The translations under genes and the position numbers were made by a program. A stretch of 64,000 nt of DNA from Clostridiales bacterium (GTDB taxonomy: Bacteria > Bacillota > Clostridia > Lachnospirales > Lachnospiraceae), in assembly GCA_018365455.1 (NCBI GenBank), contig JAGZJZ010000013.1, positions 62,001-126,000 on the forward strand. The letters are read 5' to 3'. Positions 7,971 through 17,509 of this stretch are shown here, in pieces. The first letter of the stretch is position 1; each line of letters begins with the position of its first letter. The notes beneath the pieces were generated by a model. The model was not told the origin of the DNA and did not search any database. It saw only the letters and a program-made list of their open reading frames with translations.

Positions 7971-10688
7971 CTATAAATCTTTCCATTCATATTCGGTCAT
8001 GGGCATTGGTCTGCTGAAAAGAAAGCCCTGTACGGTTTTTACACCACAATTTTCAAGTACTTCCAGTTGGGCTTCACTTTCCACACCTTCTGCTACTAAC
8101 TGGATATTCAGTTTTTTGCAGACATTTACAATTGCCTCTACGATCGTCTGTGCATTTTCATTGGAGATAATATCTTTTACAAAACCCCTGTCTATTTTTA
8201 AAATATCAAATTTTGCCGTTGCCAAAAGTGCCAGATTGGAGCTTTCGGCGCCAAAATCGTCAACGGATACCCGGAATCCTGCTCTTCGAATCTCACTGAT
8301 TTTATTTTTCAAGCTTCTAAAGTCAGTTGCGCAGGTGCTCTCCGTAATTTCAATCTCCAGATATTCCTTAGAAATATGGTACTTACGGACAATGGATTCC
8401 AGTCTTTTCAGGAAATCATCCTCCATAAAAGTACTGCGGGAAAAATTACTGGAGATGGGGAATACTAATTTTTCCTGGCTCTGCCATTCTTTTTGCTGGG
8501 CACAAACCATTTCAAAGACATAAAAATCTATTTTACTGATCTGATAGGAACGTTCCAGCAGTGTAATAAACTTATCAGGAGACTGGATTATCCCATCGTC
8601 ATCAATGAAACGCACTAATGCTTCCGCTCCGACTACGCGGCGGCTTTCCAGTTCAATTTTAGCCTGCAGATAGACTTGGAATTGTTTGTTTTGTAATTTT
8701 TCCTCTAATATGCCTGGATTAGTCAGAAAATCTAATACATCATTGCGGTGCCGGTATCGGCCTGTTTCTTGATGGTTATGATAAAATTCTTTCTTATCGG
8801 CATACATATTTTCATCAGCCGTTTTTATAATGGCGCGGATATTATGGCAGTTCTCTTCCCATTTGTATCCGATAGCTGCCTTGCATTCATCGTGAGAAAA
8901 ACTGTATTTCAGTTTATGAATATTTTCTGTGAAAATCTCCTGACTGATATCCGTACAGATGATTAAAAATTCATCACCACCTATGCGGTAGAAAGAACCA
9001 TTATCAAAGCTGTTCTGCATTAATTTGGCACATTTTTTCAGCAGATTATCTCCCTGATCATGTCCGTAATGGTCATTTACCTCTTTTAATCCGTTTACAT
9101 CCAGATAAACGATTCCGATGGAAATATCCTTTTCTTCCAGGTTGTTCAGATCCTGGATATATCGGTTACGGTTATAAAAATCAGTCAATGGATCCAGGTA
9201 GCTTAAGCGGTAAAGGGTTTTTTCATCCTCGTTTCTGCGTATGGCAAGCATAATGAAATAGCGAAGCGTTTCCAGGAAAGGAACTGCACTATCCATTAAA
9301 CCGGTAAAGGGATTATCCAGGCCCATACAGCCGTCTAATTTTCCTTCCCGCTCCAACGGTACCAAAATGACACTTTTAATATCCTGCAGGGACAAAAAGT
9401 CATATTCCGGTTTCATGGATGCTTTAATATTTTCCAGATCATTGATTACGACATTTTCTTGGTTCTTGAACATATTTATCCAGACGGTGAAATCTGACTG
9501 GGGCAGATTCTGGAGATTATCTATCTGGGGAGAAATACCTTCACTGCACCATTCAGCAATATTTGTCAATCTGTCATCATGAAATAAAAAGACGTAACTG
9601 CGTTCTGCCAAAAATAACTTCCCAACCTGTTTAAGTACGTAGGAGGTGGCTTCTAATGCATCGTGATTCCGATATAACTCCCGGATACAGTCCACAAGAA
9701 TGTTATCCCGTTCCAGACGATTTTTCAGTTCATTTTTTTCATTGGCGGCATCAGTTATATCAAATGCGATCTCCATCCGGGCGGCATGCCCTTCCCATTC
9801 CATCAAACGGTCTTTTAATAAATAGTGCCGATTGGTAATGGGGTTAGTATGCTCCCAGGTATAATTTTCATCTTTTTTCAGAGACTGATTTGTACAAAAT
9901 GGACAGGGTGAATCAAAGCCCTGCAGTACTTTATAGCACTTATTATGCCCCTCTTCGTTGATCTGAAAAGTCTTCTTCCCGGCTTCATTGATAAAGAGCA
10001 GTTCATAGGTATTAATGTCTGACACATACATCAACTCAGATATTTCGTTCATGGGAATCAGCAGTTCTTCGAAACGTTTTGAAAGCTGTTCGCTTTTTAA
10101 ACGATTTTCATTTTCCGATTCAACCAGCTTTTTGCGGCGTGTATTCTGTAAATGAGTAAAGATTGCGCATAATGCTGCCAATATGATAAACAGCAGTGTC
10201 ATAATAAAAAATGTATTCCTGGAATTGAGCACCATTTTCTCAGTATATATCTCAGCAGCCTGTACAGTCTGGTCTGCCAGGTAAAAATAGTCTTCACTCA
10301 TTTCAAATAATTTATCGCCGGATACGCCCCCACCCCGGTAAAGATTAATCTCCTCCTTAAGCGCGTTCCATTCCATCATCATTTCATCCAGCAATGCCTG
10401 ATAATTGCTGTCATCCAGCCTGATCAGATTATATTCTTCGCTTCCCTCACTCAGTCCGGCGAGTATATTGTCCAGATGTGAGATTAATGTGTCATCGGTT
10501 ACATGATCAAGTTCTTTCTTAATCAGCCTTTGGGTAGCACCCCGGATAATCCCGGTATAATTGATAATACGCGCATCTCCCTGAAGATTCGTGATAGAAT
10601 GGACAGACTGAAATCCGGTTACTACCAGAGCAGCGCATAATACAAGCGGTACGGCACCGCTGCGTAGTTTAACAAAAATTGTCTTCAC
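7971..10688 (-). CDS. Membrane-bound c-di-GMP enzyme with PAS-like, GAF-like, GGDEF and EAL domains
   Basis: 905 residues from a GTG preceded by AAAGGA. An N-terminal membrane helix, a ~130-residue helical extracytoplasmic sensor and a second helix (FFIMTLLFIILAALCAIF) lead to a PAS-like region with a cysteine cluster (CYKV...SPCPFC). A GAF-like domain (~350-500) follows. The GGDEF domain has an intact GGDEF (YRIGGDEFLII), predicting diguanylate cyclase activity. The EAL domain keeps the EAL motif (GAEALVRF), the Asn (SNFSRS), IEITEST, DDFG, ILKIDRG, AEGVES and the final VQGFLFSRPMP, so phosphodiesterase activity is also possible. Loop 6 reads DDFGAESSN rather than the usual DDFGTGYSS, so activity may be altered. 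The signal sensed is unknown; the SPCPFC cluster could bind metal or sense redox. Confidence 0.9.
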   Translation of the reverse strand: MKTIFVKLRSGAVPLVLCAALVVTGFQSVHSITNLQGDARIINYTGIIRGATQRLIKKELDHVTDDTLISHLDNILAGLSEGSEEYNLIRLDDSNYQALLDEMMMEWNALKEEINLYRGGGVSGDKLFEMSEDYFYLADQTVQAAEIYTEKMVLNSRNTFFIMTLLFIILAALCAIFTHLQNTRRKKLVESENENRLKSEQLSKRFEELLIPMNEISELMYVSDINTYELLFINEAGKKTFQINEEGHNKCYKVLQGFDSPCPFCTNQSLKKDENYTWEHTNPITNRHYLLKDRLMEWEGHAARMEIAFDITDAANEKNELKNRLERDNILVDCIRELYRNHDALEATSYVLKQVGKLFLAERSYVFLFHDDRLTNIAEWCSEGISPQIDNLQNLPQSDFTVWINMFKNQENVVINDLENIKASMKPEYDFLSLQDIKSVILVPLEREGKLDGCMGLDNPFTGLMDSAVPFLETLRYFIMLAIRRNEDEKTLYRLSYLDPLTDFYNRNRYIQDLNNLEEKDISIGIVYLDVNGLKEVNDHYGHDQGDNLLKKCAKLMQNSFDNGSFYRIGGDEFLIICTDISQEIFTENIHKLKYSFSHDECKAAIGYKWEENCHNIRAIIKTADENMYADKKEFYHNHQETGRYRHRNDVLDFLTNPGILEEKLQNKQFQVYLQAKIELESRRVVGAEALVRFIDDDGIIQSPDKFITLLERSYQISKIDFYVFEMVCAQQKEWQSQEKLVFPISSNFSRSTFMEDDFLKRLESIVRKYHISKEYLEIEITESTCATDFRSLKNKISEIRRAGFRVSVDDFGAESSNLALLATAKFDILKIDRGFVKDIISNENAQTIVEAIVNVCKKLNIQLVAEGVESEAQLEVLENCGVKTVQGFLFSRPMPMTEYEWKDL

Positions 10689-10771
10689 TTTGAATCCTTT
10701 CCCAGTGTCTTAACTTGAAATTTTTCCTGTCAGTATTTTTATAGTAAAACCTTTTTGGGGATAACAAATGC

Positions 10772-11989
10772 CTAAACCGGTATAATCATAACCACCTCAA
10801 ATGTATCACCCATATCATTTAATTCTATTTCACCTTTGTATTTAGCCACAATTTCTTTTACATTTGATATGCCAAATCCATGTCGTTTTTTATCTGCTTT
10901 ATCCGTTATAAACTTACCGTTCCTGATGACCGGCTGATTTGCTTTGGTGTTAGTAAGGGAATAACTGAAATATCCGTTTTTAATTCTTGCTTTAATTTCA
11001 ATCCGGCGTTTAGATTCATCCGGTATTTTTCCACAGGCCTCCAGTGCATTGTCCAAAGTATTGGAAAAGATACAGCACAGATCCATATCCTGAAAACACT
11101 CCAGTTTTTCCAGGCAGATTTTCGTATCGACAGAAATATGATTCTCTTCCATAGACTTGATCTTTTGGTTTAATACCAGGTTAATCACCGGGTCCGGCGT
11201 ATAGTTTTTCAGTACAGATCGGTTCAGGGATGTAAATACAGACTCAATGTAAGCGTGAGCCTTTTCATACTGGGTTTCTTTCAGAAGCCCATCCACTACC
11301 TGCATATGGTTGTTCATATCGTGGCGGATTTTTCTTGTATTGCGGTGTTCCTGATCCAGGATATCATAATAAGCTGCCTGCATCTGGAGCTGTTTTAAAT
11401 CGGACTGTTCCTTTAAGGAACGGATAACGGCAATGATCAGAACAAGTACACCGATATTTGTAATGATGGTAGTGCAGGCACCAAGTACGATGACAGCCAC
11501 TTCCCCGGTTTCCATCTTCAGCACAACCAGAAAAGTCATAAAAAACGCAGCAGTACAAATGATATCCATTAAGAGCCACATCCGGGATGTAAGCTGGTTC
11601 AGACTGTTTGCAAGCCTGTTTTTAAATAAAAGATATACAGCCATCCAAAATAGAAAAGTGACCGGAAGGGTAAAACGCGTTTTCAGCCCTTCTGTACAGA
11701 TAATGCAGACCGCAGTCATTATGGGATAAAAAAGAACCACAACGGATACCCGGCTGATAATGGAGCCTTTAAAGCATATCAGGGTTATCAGAAGAAAAGC
11801 CGCCAGACCATAGGAGATATTTACTAAATCCGCCAGAAATATGACATTAAAACAAATATATCCCAGGATCAGCATGGCGGGAATCTGAACCAGCCGATGG
11901 GTTCTTGGCTGAATAAATAAGCGAATCAGATGAAATACAAAATATCCCACTATTATTGAGGAAATCAAACCGACAATTGCCATCAGCAT
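10772..11989 (-). CDS. AgrC-like sensor histidine kinase (GHKL ATPase)
   Basis: 405 residues. The N-terminal half is a polytopic membrane sensor of about six helices without an evident extracellular domain. The cytoplasmic half has the phospho-acceptor motif HRNTRKIRHDMNNHMQVV (the usual H-box of AgrC/LytS-type kinases, with the second H as acceptor). It also has a GHKL ATPase with the N-box region CCIFSNTLDNALEAC and G-box KKRHGFGISNVKEI. It lies 43 bp downstream of the LytTR regulator gene on the same strand with an AGGAGG site, so the two form an operon and a cognate pair. Such systems respond to peptides or cell-envelope signals. The divergent ABC exporter is a likely target. Confidence 0.9.
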   Translation of the reverse strand: MLMAIVGLISSIIVGYFVFHLIRLFIQPRTHRLVQIPAMLILGYICFNVIFLADLVNISYGLAAFLLITLICFKGSIISRVSVVVLFYPIMTAVCIICTEGLKTRFTLPVTFLFWMAVYLLFKNRLANSLNQLTSRMWLLMDIICTAAFFMTFLVVLKMETGEVAVIVLGACTTIITNIGVLVLIIAVIRSLKEQSDLKQLQMQAAYYDILDQEHRNTRKIRHDMNNHMQVVDGLLKETQYEKAHAYIESVFTSLNRSVLKNYTPDPVINLVLNQKIKSMEENHISVDTKICLEKLECFQDMDLCCIFSNTLDNALEACGKIPDESKRRIEIKARIKNGYFSYSLTNTKANQPVIRNGKFITDKADKKRHGFGISNVKEIVAKYKGEIELNDMGDTFEVVMIIPV

Positions 11990-12032
11990 AGGAACCTCCT
12001 AATGAAAAGCTTGTTATTTAAGTAAAGATGTG

Positions 12033-12728
12033 TTAAAGCATTGATTTTGCAAAAGTAATCATAACCTCTTTTGTTCTCTGGCGGCTGATGGGAAGCCGGA
12101 TAGTTTTAAGCAGAAGCTCCTGCCCCTCAATGCCGGATGCATGGGTCAGATTTGCCAGATAGCGCTGATGGATACGCATAAAGGCAGGGGGTACCTGTGC
12201 CTCCAGATCGTTTAATTTTCCATAAAACTCATAGTTTTCGTTCCTGGTAAAAGCCGTAACTTTGCGTTTGTCACTAGCGAAATACAGAAGACTGTCCCAG
12301 GGGATTTTAAAAGTTCCCTGTTCACATTCCAGGAGAAAGAAGGAATCCCCGGATTCGTTCATATTTTCCAGCGCAGTATCTAACACGGCTTTGATTTTTT
12401 CTTCTTTAAATGGTTTCATAATATAATTTAATGCCTGGACTTCGTATCCGTCAAATACATAATCTGTAAAGCCGGTGACAAATACCAGGTTTACCAGTTT
12501 GTTTTCTTTTCGGATTGCCCTTGCGGTTTCAATACCATTTAACGCTTTCATCTCCACATCCAGAAAAATAAGGTCATAACTGCAGATATCACTTTTCAGC
12601 AGGGATTCTCCGCTGCCATATTCGTATATATGATAAGCTATGTTTTTTCTTTTTAGAATTTTCCCCACCGCCTGTTCAAGCAGATACCGCTGCCGGATCT
12701 CATCGTCACAGATTGCAATATGTATCAT
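12033..12728 (-). CDS. LytTR-family response regulator (AgrA-like)
   Basis: 231 residues. The receiver domain has the acidic pair CDDE, the phospho-acceptor Asp in LIFLDVEM, Thr in FVTGF and Lys in IMKPFK. The C-terminal ~100 residues are a LytTR DNA-binding domain (FASDKRKVTAFT, FMRIHQRYLANLTH, LPISRQRTKEV). Known LytTR regulators bind pairs of ~9-12 bp direct repeats about two helical turns apart, and such a pair lies in the divergent intergenic region. It is the first gene of a two-gene operon with the AgrC-like kinase. Confidence 0.93.
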   Translation of the reverse strand: MIHIAICDDEIRQRYLLEQAVGKILKRKNIAYHIYEYGSGESLLKSDICSYDLIFLDVEMKALNGIETARAIRKENKLVNLVFVTGFTDYVFDGYEVQALNYIMKPFKEEKIKAVLDTALENMNESGDSFFLLECEQGTFKIPWDSLLYFASDKRKVTAFTRNENYEFYGKLNDLEAQVPPAFMRIHQRYLANLTHASGIEGQELLLKTIRLPISRQRTKEVMITFAKSML

Positions 12729-13059
12729 TTTAAATCGTCTCCCTTATAATTCCGGAATTTAAACTAATTCAATTTCCAGACAGATCATGTGATACTGTGG
12801 AAAATAAATGATTACTTTGATTTTAGCATAAGATTGCTCTTTTGGGAATAGGCGGAAGAATGTTTCGTCAACCCTATATTACTAAAAAAACATTGTACAA
12901 AGTGCACAATAAAAACCAAAAGTTACAAATAGGATACCAAAGATTACATTGAAAAAATCTTCGAATTGAACCCCGGCTGGTTCCGTGATAATGTGGGTTC
13001 ATGAAGCAGAACAACATAAAAATAAAAGAATATAGAGATAGAAGAAAAGGAGAATTACC
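12729..13059. promoter_or_regulatory. Divergent intergenic control region with LytTR-type direct repeat
   Basis: 331 bp between the response regulator (minus) and the ABC transporter (plus). Two near-identical 12-mers, CCAAAAGTTACA at 12916-12927 and CCAAAGATTACA at 12937-12948, are spaced 21 bp start to start, typical for LytTR sites. An imperfect dyad ATTGTACA-AAG-TGCACAAT lies just before (12891-12909). The probable plus-strand promoter is TTGAAC (12966) / GATAAT (12987-12992) with a short 15-bp spacer. It is embedded in an inverted repeat TGAACCC / GGGTTCA. A GAAAAGGAG site precedes the ABC gene. Function is inferred from position. Confidence 0.6.
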
Positions 13060-13815
13060 ATGTTGGAAATAAAAGAATTACACAAATCATACGTTACCGG
13101 AAAAACGAAATATCAGGTATTAAAAGGGGTTGACTTGAAAGTAGAGGAGGGCGAATTTGTGGCTGTAATGGGTCCGTCGGGAAGTGGAAAGACCACACTT
13201 TTAAACTGTATTTCCTGTTTTATTCCCTATGACAGCGGTGAGATTTTACTGGATGGGGAAAAGTTAGCGGCACTGAAAGAAGAAAAAATGGCTAAGATCC
13301 GCAATGAAAAGCTGGGCTTTGTATTCCAGGATTTTATGCTTCTGGACGGTTTGACTGTATTTGAAAATGTTTGTATTCCAAAGGTTATTAAAGAGGAACC
13401 ATACCGGGGAATGGAGAAGAAAGCCAAGACTTTGTTAAATCTCTTCGGGATAGACGATATCGGTCATAAATATCCGGTGGAGATATCGGGCGGGCAGAAG
13501 CAGAGGACGGCAGTGGCAAGGGCGCTGATGAATGATCCCCTTATGATCCTGGCAGATGAGCCCACAGGCAACCTGGACAGCAGGTCCAGTGAGGCGGTAA
13601 TCCAAGCATTTAAACAGGCACAGAAATCCCTGGGGGCAACAATTTTCATGGTAACCCATGACAGCTTTGCAGCCAGCTTCTGTGACCGGGTAATCGTAAT
13701 GAAGGATGGCAATGTATTTACGGAGTTAAGAAAAAACGGCAGCCGGAGAGAATTCCTGGATGAACTGCTGGTTGTATTAAAGGAAATGGGCGGTGACGAT
13801 GATGACAATGAATAA
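13060..13815 (+). CDS. Bce/MacB-type ABC transporter ATP-binding protein
   Basis: 251 residues. Walker A GPSGSGKTT, Q-loop FVFQDFMLLD, signature SGGQKQR, Walker B MILADEPTGNLD and switch His VTHD are all present, so the ATPase should be active. The LDGLTVFENV and GNLDSRSS stretches are typical of exporters with FtsX-like permeases (LolD/MacB/BceA group). It overlaps the permease gene, forming one transcription unit. Together with the adjacent AgrC/A-like system it resembles detoxification modules for cell-envelope-active peptides. Substrate unproven. Confidence 0.93.
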   Translation: MLEIKELHKSYVTGKTKYQVLKGVDLKVEEGEFVAVMGPSGSGKTTLLNCISCFIPYDSGEILLDGEKLAALKEEKMAKIRNEKLGFVFQDFMLLDGLTVFENVCIPKVIKEEPYRGMEKKAKTLLNLFGIDDIGHKYPVEISGGQKQRTAVARALMNDPLMILADEPTGNLDSRSSEAVIQAFKQAQKSLGATIFMVTHDSFAASFCDRVIVMKDGNVFTELRKNGSRREFLDELLVVLKEMGGDDDDNE

Positions 13816-15901
13816 GATATTCAGCAAGCTTAGAAACTACAATAAAAAAAATTATGTACAGATGGTATTTTGCGTGACGCTGTCTGTCATGTTGATTACC
13901 TCCTATGGGATTATGATGTTCAGCCCTACGGTTATGGAGGTACTCCCGGAAGGGGGAGATTCCAGGAAACAGGCTTATATGATCTTTGCAATTGCATTAA
14001 TCGGATGTTTTATCTTTACGATATATGCTGCGGGATTATTTTTCAAGTACAAAAGCAGGGAAGCGGGGGTATTCCTGGCGTTGGGAACGAAAAAAAGCCA
14101 GCTTCGAAATGCACTATTTGCAGAGATCGGCATTATCCTTTCCGCATGTACGGCGGCAGGCTTAGCCTTAGGGGTTGTTGTATCATACTTCGTATGGCAG
14201 ATGTTCTGCGTTCTGGTAGTGGATAACAATCAGATGAAGTATCAGGCTGATGTCACGGGCTTTATCATCGGATTTGTATTTGCGCTTGTAATATCCACCT
14301 GCATTATGGGAATGGCAGTTCGTTTTATTAAAAGGACAAATCTCATGGATGTACTGAATGATCATAGAAAGAGCGAGCCTTTAAGAGATGTAACGAAATT
14401 ATATGGCATGCTTGGTATTGTCTTTAGCATTATGGGATTTGTGCTGGGGTATGTGGTTCCTGTCATTGTTGCAGAGATGGGAGTGCTTCTTCCTTCCGTA
14501 TGGAGTGCAACTTATTTGTTGTCACTTGCAGGTATTTATATGGTAATCACCTATGCTATCGTCCATCACGAGCGTGGAAAAAACCCTCAGAGATACTACC
14601 GGAATATCATTTCCGTTAACATGATGAAATTTCAGGGAAAACAAACTGTTCGAAATATGTGCATTATCTCTCTGTTGGTGGCAGCCAGCCTTTATGCCTG
14701 CTTCTATGCACCGGGTATGCTTTCCGGTATCAGTGAAATTGACGACAATCCGGTGGACTTTTCCATTCCGTCAAAGGTATCTTTCCGGGAAGTAAACAAA
14801 GAAGATATTGAAAAGCTGGCAGATGATTACCAGATCGAAATGACCGGTTACCGGGAGGGAAACTTTGCAGAACTGCTGGCAAGCGGTGTATCAAGAGACT
14901 GGGATGACAATAACAATCTCATTGAAGATTACATGGAAAAGTATAAGTACAGTAAATTTATGAGCGCCAGCGAATACCGGGATATGACAGGAGAAGAGAT
15001 TCAGGTGGAACAGGGAACGTTCTACCGGATTACATTTCCACAGCAGCAGAACGGATTCTGGGATAAGTTTGAGGATATGGATCTCATTACAAATCCTGTG
15101 ACAGAAGAACAGATGAAAGTGAAATTTGCAGGCACAGCAGCATATGAACCTTTAATGATAAACGGAGTAAACAGCTACATTCTCAATGATGGGGATTACC
15201 GTGAAATTACAAAAGAACTCCCGGATAACAGGAGGTATCATCAGATCTTATTCAACATCCGGGACTCCGAAAATGCCTTTGATTTCTCCACCGCATTGTA
15301 TGCTGAAATCCTGAAACGTGCGCCAAGAGAGATGCAGGTGCAGTCCGGCTATGATGAATACCAGGAACAGCTGGCAATAGAAGCAGGAGAAGAATACAGT
15401 AATGACCAGCAAATGGAAATGTCCCCGGACAATCCGGACCTGATGGGATACTGGAAGTTCTACCCCAACATGAAAGTCATGAAAGAGAAGACCTTTTTCC
15501 AGACCAATGCAGTGTTTTTCATGCTGTTCATCTACGTGGCAATCATCTGCCTGGCAGCGGTGGGAATTATAGCTTATACCAGAAGCGTAACCATAGGAAT
15601 GAATAACAAACAGCTATTTGACGATCTGAGAAAGCTGGGCGGCAATCACAAATATCTGAAGAAGTGTATTACAAGCCAGCTCATGAAAATCTACGCTTTG
15701 CCGGTGGTTATCGGAAGTATTTTGATCTATATCTTTACCCTGATGACCTACAAAGGAAATGATGGTGTGGTATCGTCTACGGAAACCTGGGCGTTGGGAG
15801 TGGATTTCCTCCTGGTGCTGGGGGTTAGTGTGTATATGTATGTGATTTACAGAGCGTCATTGAAAAAGATCGAGGGGATTATTGGTAATAAAAATAATTA
15901 A
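13793..15901 (+). CDS. BceB-like FtsX-domain ABC permease
   Basis: 702 residues from a GTG at 13793 with AAGGA 8 nt upstream; ATGs at 13799, 13802 and 13808 are alternatives. The coding region overlaps the ATPase gene. The topology is a first hydrophobic segment, then a four-helix FtsX core near residues 50-180 (KSREAGVFLALGTKKSQL is the usual cytosolic FtsX loop). Further helices lead to a large extracytoplasmic domain of ~260 residues (about 315-580), and the last three helices carry a second FtsX loop (LFDDLRKLGGNHKYLKKC). A big external domain between helices 7 and 8 is the hallmark of BceB-type permeases that sense and remove peptide antibiotics. Function is inferred from family and neighbours. 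Confidence 0.88.
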   Translation: MTMMTMNKIFSKLRNYNKKNYVQMVFCVTLSVMLITSYGIMMFSPTVMEVLPEGGDSRKQAYMIFAIALIGCFIFTIYAAGLFFKYKSREAGVFLALGTKKSQLRNALFAEIGIILSACTAAGLALGVVVSYFVWQMFCVLVVDNNQMKYQADVTGFIIGFVFALVISTCIMGMAVRFIKRTNLMDVLNDHRKSEPLRDVTKLYGMLGIVFSIMGFVLGYVVPVIVAEMGVLLPSVWSATYLLSLAGIYMVITYAIVHHERGKNPQRYYRNIISVNMMKFQGKQTVRNMCIISLLVAASLYACFYAPGMLSGISEIDDNPVDFSIPSKVSFREVNKEDIEKLADDYQIEMTGYREGNFAELLASGVSRDWDDNNNLIEDYMEKYKYSKFMSASEYRDMTGEEIQVEQGTFYRITFPQQQNGFWDKFEDMDLITNPVTEEQMKVKFAGTAAYEPLMINGVNSYILNDGDYREITKELPDNRRYHQILFNIRDSENAFDFSTALYAEILKRAPREMQVQSGYDEYQEQLAIEAGEEYSNDQQMEMSPDNPDLMGYWKFYPNMKVMKEKTFFQTNAVFFMLFIYVAIICLAAVGIIAYTRSVTIGMNNKQLFDDLRKLGGNHKYLKKCITSQLMKIYALPVVIGSILIYIFTLMTYKGNDGVVSSTETWALGVDFLLVLGVSVYMYVIYRASLKKIEGIIGNKNN

Positions 15902-15920
15902 GAAAATATAGGAAGTATAA

Positions 15921-15964
15921 AGGAGGGCAAACGCGTCTGTCATGCGGTTTTGCCCTCCTGATTT
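15921..15964 (+). terminator. Terminator of the ABC exporter operon
   Basis: Inverted repeat AGGAGGGCAAA (15921-15931) / TTTGCCCTCCT (15949-15959) with a 17-nt loop. The following T-run (GATTTATT) is weak. Confidence 0.65.
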
Positions 15965-16185
15965 ATTGCATAAAAATGATTTATGACATACCGTTATACA
16001 GTCGGTAAAAAATAATTTAAGCAGTTTGAATCTGGTGAATAGTATGCTATTATAGTACTAATACCTCCCATATATTGATATCAGTATGGTTATACATAGC
16101 GTGTGTTGTCATTGCAATTTTGCAATTCATGAATGAGTGCGGCGAGGATATTCATAAAACCATGAAAGGTAAGAAAGGAGGAACT

Positions 16186-17259
16186 ATGGCAGGCATAAAG
16201 GACGTGGCAAAGCGTGCCGGAGTATCCATATCCACAGTTTCAAATGTATTAAATAAATCAAAATTTGTCAGCCCTGATTTGCAGAGAAAAGTGGAAATTG
16301 CTGCGAAAGAGCTTGCTTACAGACCGAATCCGGTAGCGAGAAGCATGAAGAAGAAGAAGTCAGGAACCATAGGAGTTATAACTGCTGATATGTGCGGGCT
16401 TTTTTATCCATATATTGTAAAGGGAATCTATTCGGTAGCAAATGAAAAAGGATACCAGATCATGATCTGTGATACCCAGGGAGTCTATGGAGAGGCGGCG
16501 GCAATTGAACGGGAGCTGGAGAAGTTTAAAAGTCTGATTACCAACCGGGTAGACGGAATCATATTTGCATCTGTCGTGCCGAAGAGCGGACAGGCTAATT
16601 ATCTGAAGAAGCTGAAAAATCTGGCGGAACATGATAAGAAGATTCCGCTGGTCAGCATAGAGCGTGATTTTTCGGAATTTGGGATCGATTCTGTGTTCTT
16701 CGATGGGGTTACCGGGGCTAAGATGGCAGTCAGACACCTGATCGATGGAGGCTGTAAAAGGATTGGGCATATATCAGGACCACTTTTTATGAGTATTGCC
16801 ACAGACCGTGCACTTGGGTACCGGGAAGCGATGAGTGAAGCAGGGTTAAACGTAGATGAATCTATGATAGCGGAAGGGGATTATTCCCATCAGAGCGGGT
16901 ATGCGGCGATGAAAGAACTGCTGAAATCCATGCCGGATATTGACGGCGTATTCAGCGGGAATGACCAGATGGCAGTAGGCGCATTAAAAGCACTCCGGGA
17001 ACACCATATAAAGGTTCCGGAAGAAATAAAAATTATCGGGTATGACGATGTATTTATATCAAGTGTGGTGGAGCCGGCTCTATCCACAATCCATATCCGC
17101 AAAAAGCATGCCGGGATTGAAACGGCGAAAATACTGTTTGACAGAATTGAAAATGAAGATAAAACAGAAGTAACCAGAATGCAAATGGAATCGCGTCTGG
17201 TTGTCCGCAAATCTACGGTGAAAGATGCACCGGAAGATTGGATATTGTCGGATTGGTAA
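16186..17259 (+). CDS. LacI-family transcriptional repressor of the sugar cluster
   Basis: 357 residues from the ATG at 16186, placed 4 nt after AAAGGAGG. The reading frame upstream of this is non-conserved leader. An N-terminal LacI helix-turn-helix (IKDVAKRAGVSISTVSNVLN) with hinge YRPNPVARSMK is followed by a periplasmic-binding-protein-like effector domain (IGVITADMCGLFYPYIVKGI, DGIIFASVVP, GVFSGNDQMAVGALKAL, IIGYDDVFISSVVEPALSTI). It directly precedes the sugar operon, whose promoter carries a perfect AAAAACGTTTTT-type palindrome. This protein is therefore the likely repressor, released by a sugar or sugar phosphate from the pathway. It has its own promoter region and terminator. Confidence 0.93.
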   Translation: MAGIKDVAKRAGVSISTVSNVLNKSKFVSPDLQRKVEIAAKELAYRPNPVARSMKKKKSGTIGVITADMCGLFYPYIVKGIYSVANEKGYQIMICDTQGVYGEAAAIERELEKFKSLITNRVDGIIFASVVPKSGQANYLKKLKNLAEHDKKIPLVSIERDFSEFGIDSVFFDGVTGAKMAVRHLIDGGCKRIGHISGPLFMSIATDRALGYREAMSEAGLNVDESMIAEGDYSHQSGYAAMKELLKSMPDIDGVFSGNDQMAVGALKALREHHIKVPEEIKIIGYDDVFISSVVEPALSTIHIRKKHAGIETAKILFDRIENEDKTEVTRMQMESRLVVRKSTVKDAPEDWILSDW

Positions 17260-17271
17260 GAGAAAAATTAA

Positions 17272-17303
17272 GGACACCTGTTTCAGAGGTGTTCTTATTT
17301 TTT
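17272..17303 (+). terminator. Terminator of the LacI-family gene
   Basis: Hairpin GGACACCT (17272-17279) / AGGTGTTC (17287-17294), one G-U pair, followed by TTATTTTTTT. Confidence 0.85.
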
Positions 17304-17328
17304 TGTAAAAAAGGGGAATATTACTTAT

Positions 17329-17346
17329 TAGAAAAACGTTTTGCTG
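17329..17346 (+). promoter_or_regulatory. Distal LacI-type operator candidate
   Basis: AGAAAAACGTTTTGCT at 17330-17345 matches the centre of the perfect operator at 17514-17531 with one base inserted or changed in the right arm. Centre-to-centre distance to that site is 185 bp, suitable for DNA looping by a tetrameric or paired repressor. Confidence 0.55.
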
Positions 17347-17509
17347 GTTTGTTCAAAACAATCGTAAAAATTCCTTAAAATAACCCAAACAGACAAAATT
17401 GCAACGCAAAATCCCAAAACAACAGGGGATTCCCCTGTTAAATAATACTAAAAATGAAAATAAAATTTTGAATATATTGTATAAAAAATAATTATTATAA
17501 AAAACTCCA

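Noticed and set aside
13975..14365. Minus-strand frames inside the permease gene
   Set aside because: Shadows of the coding strand; no ribosome sites or family features.
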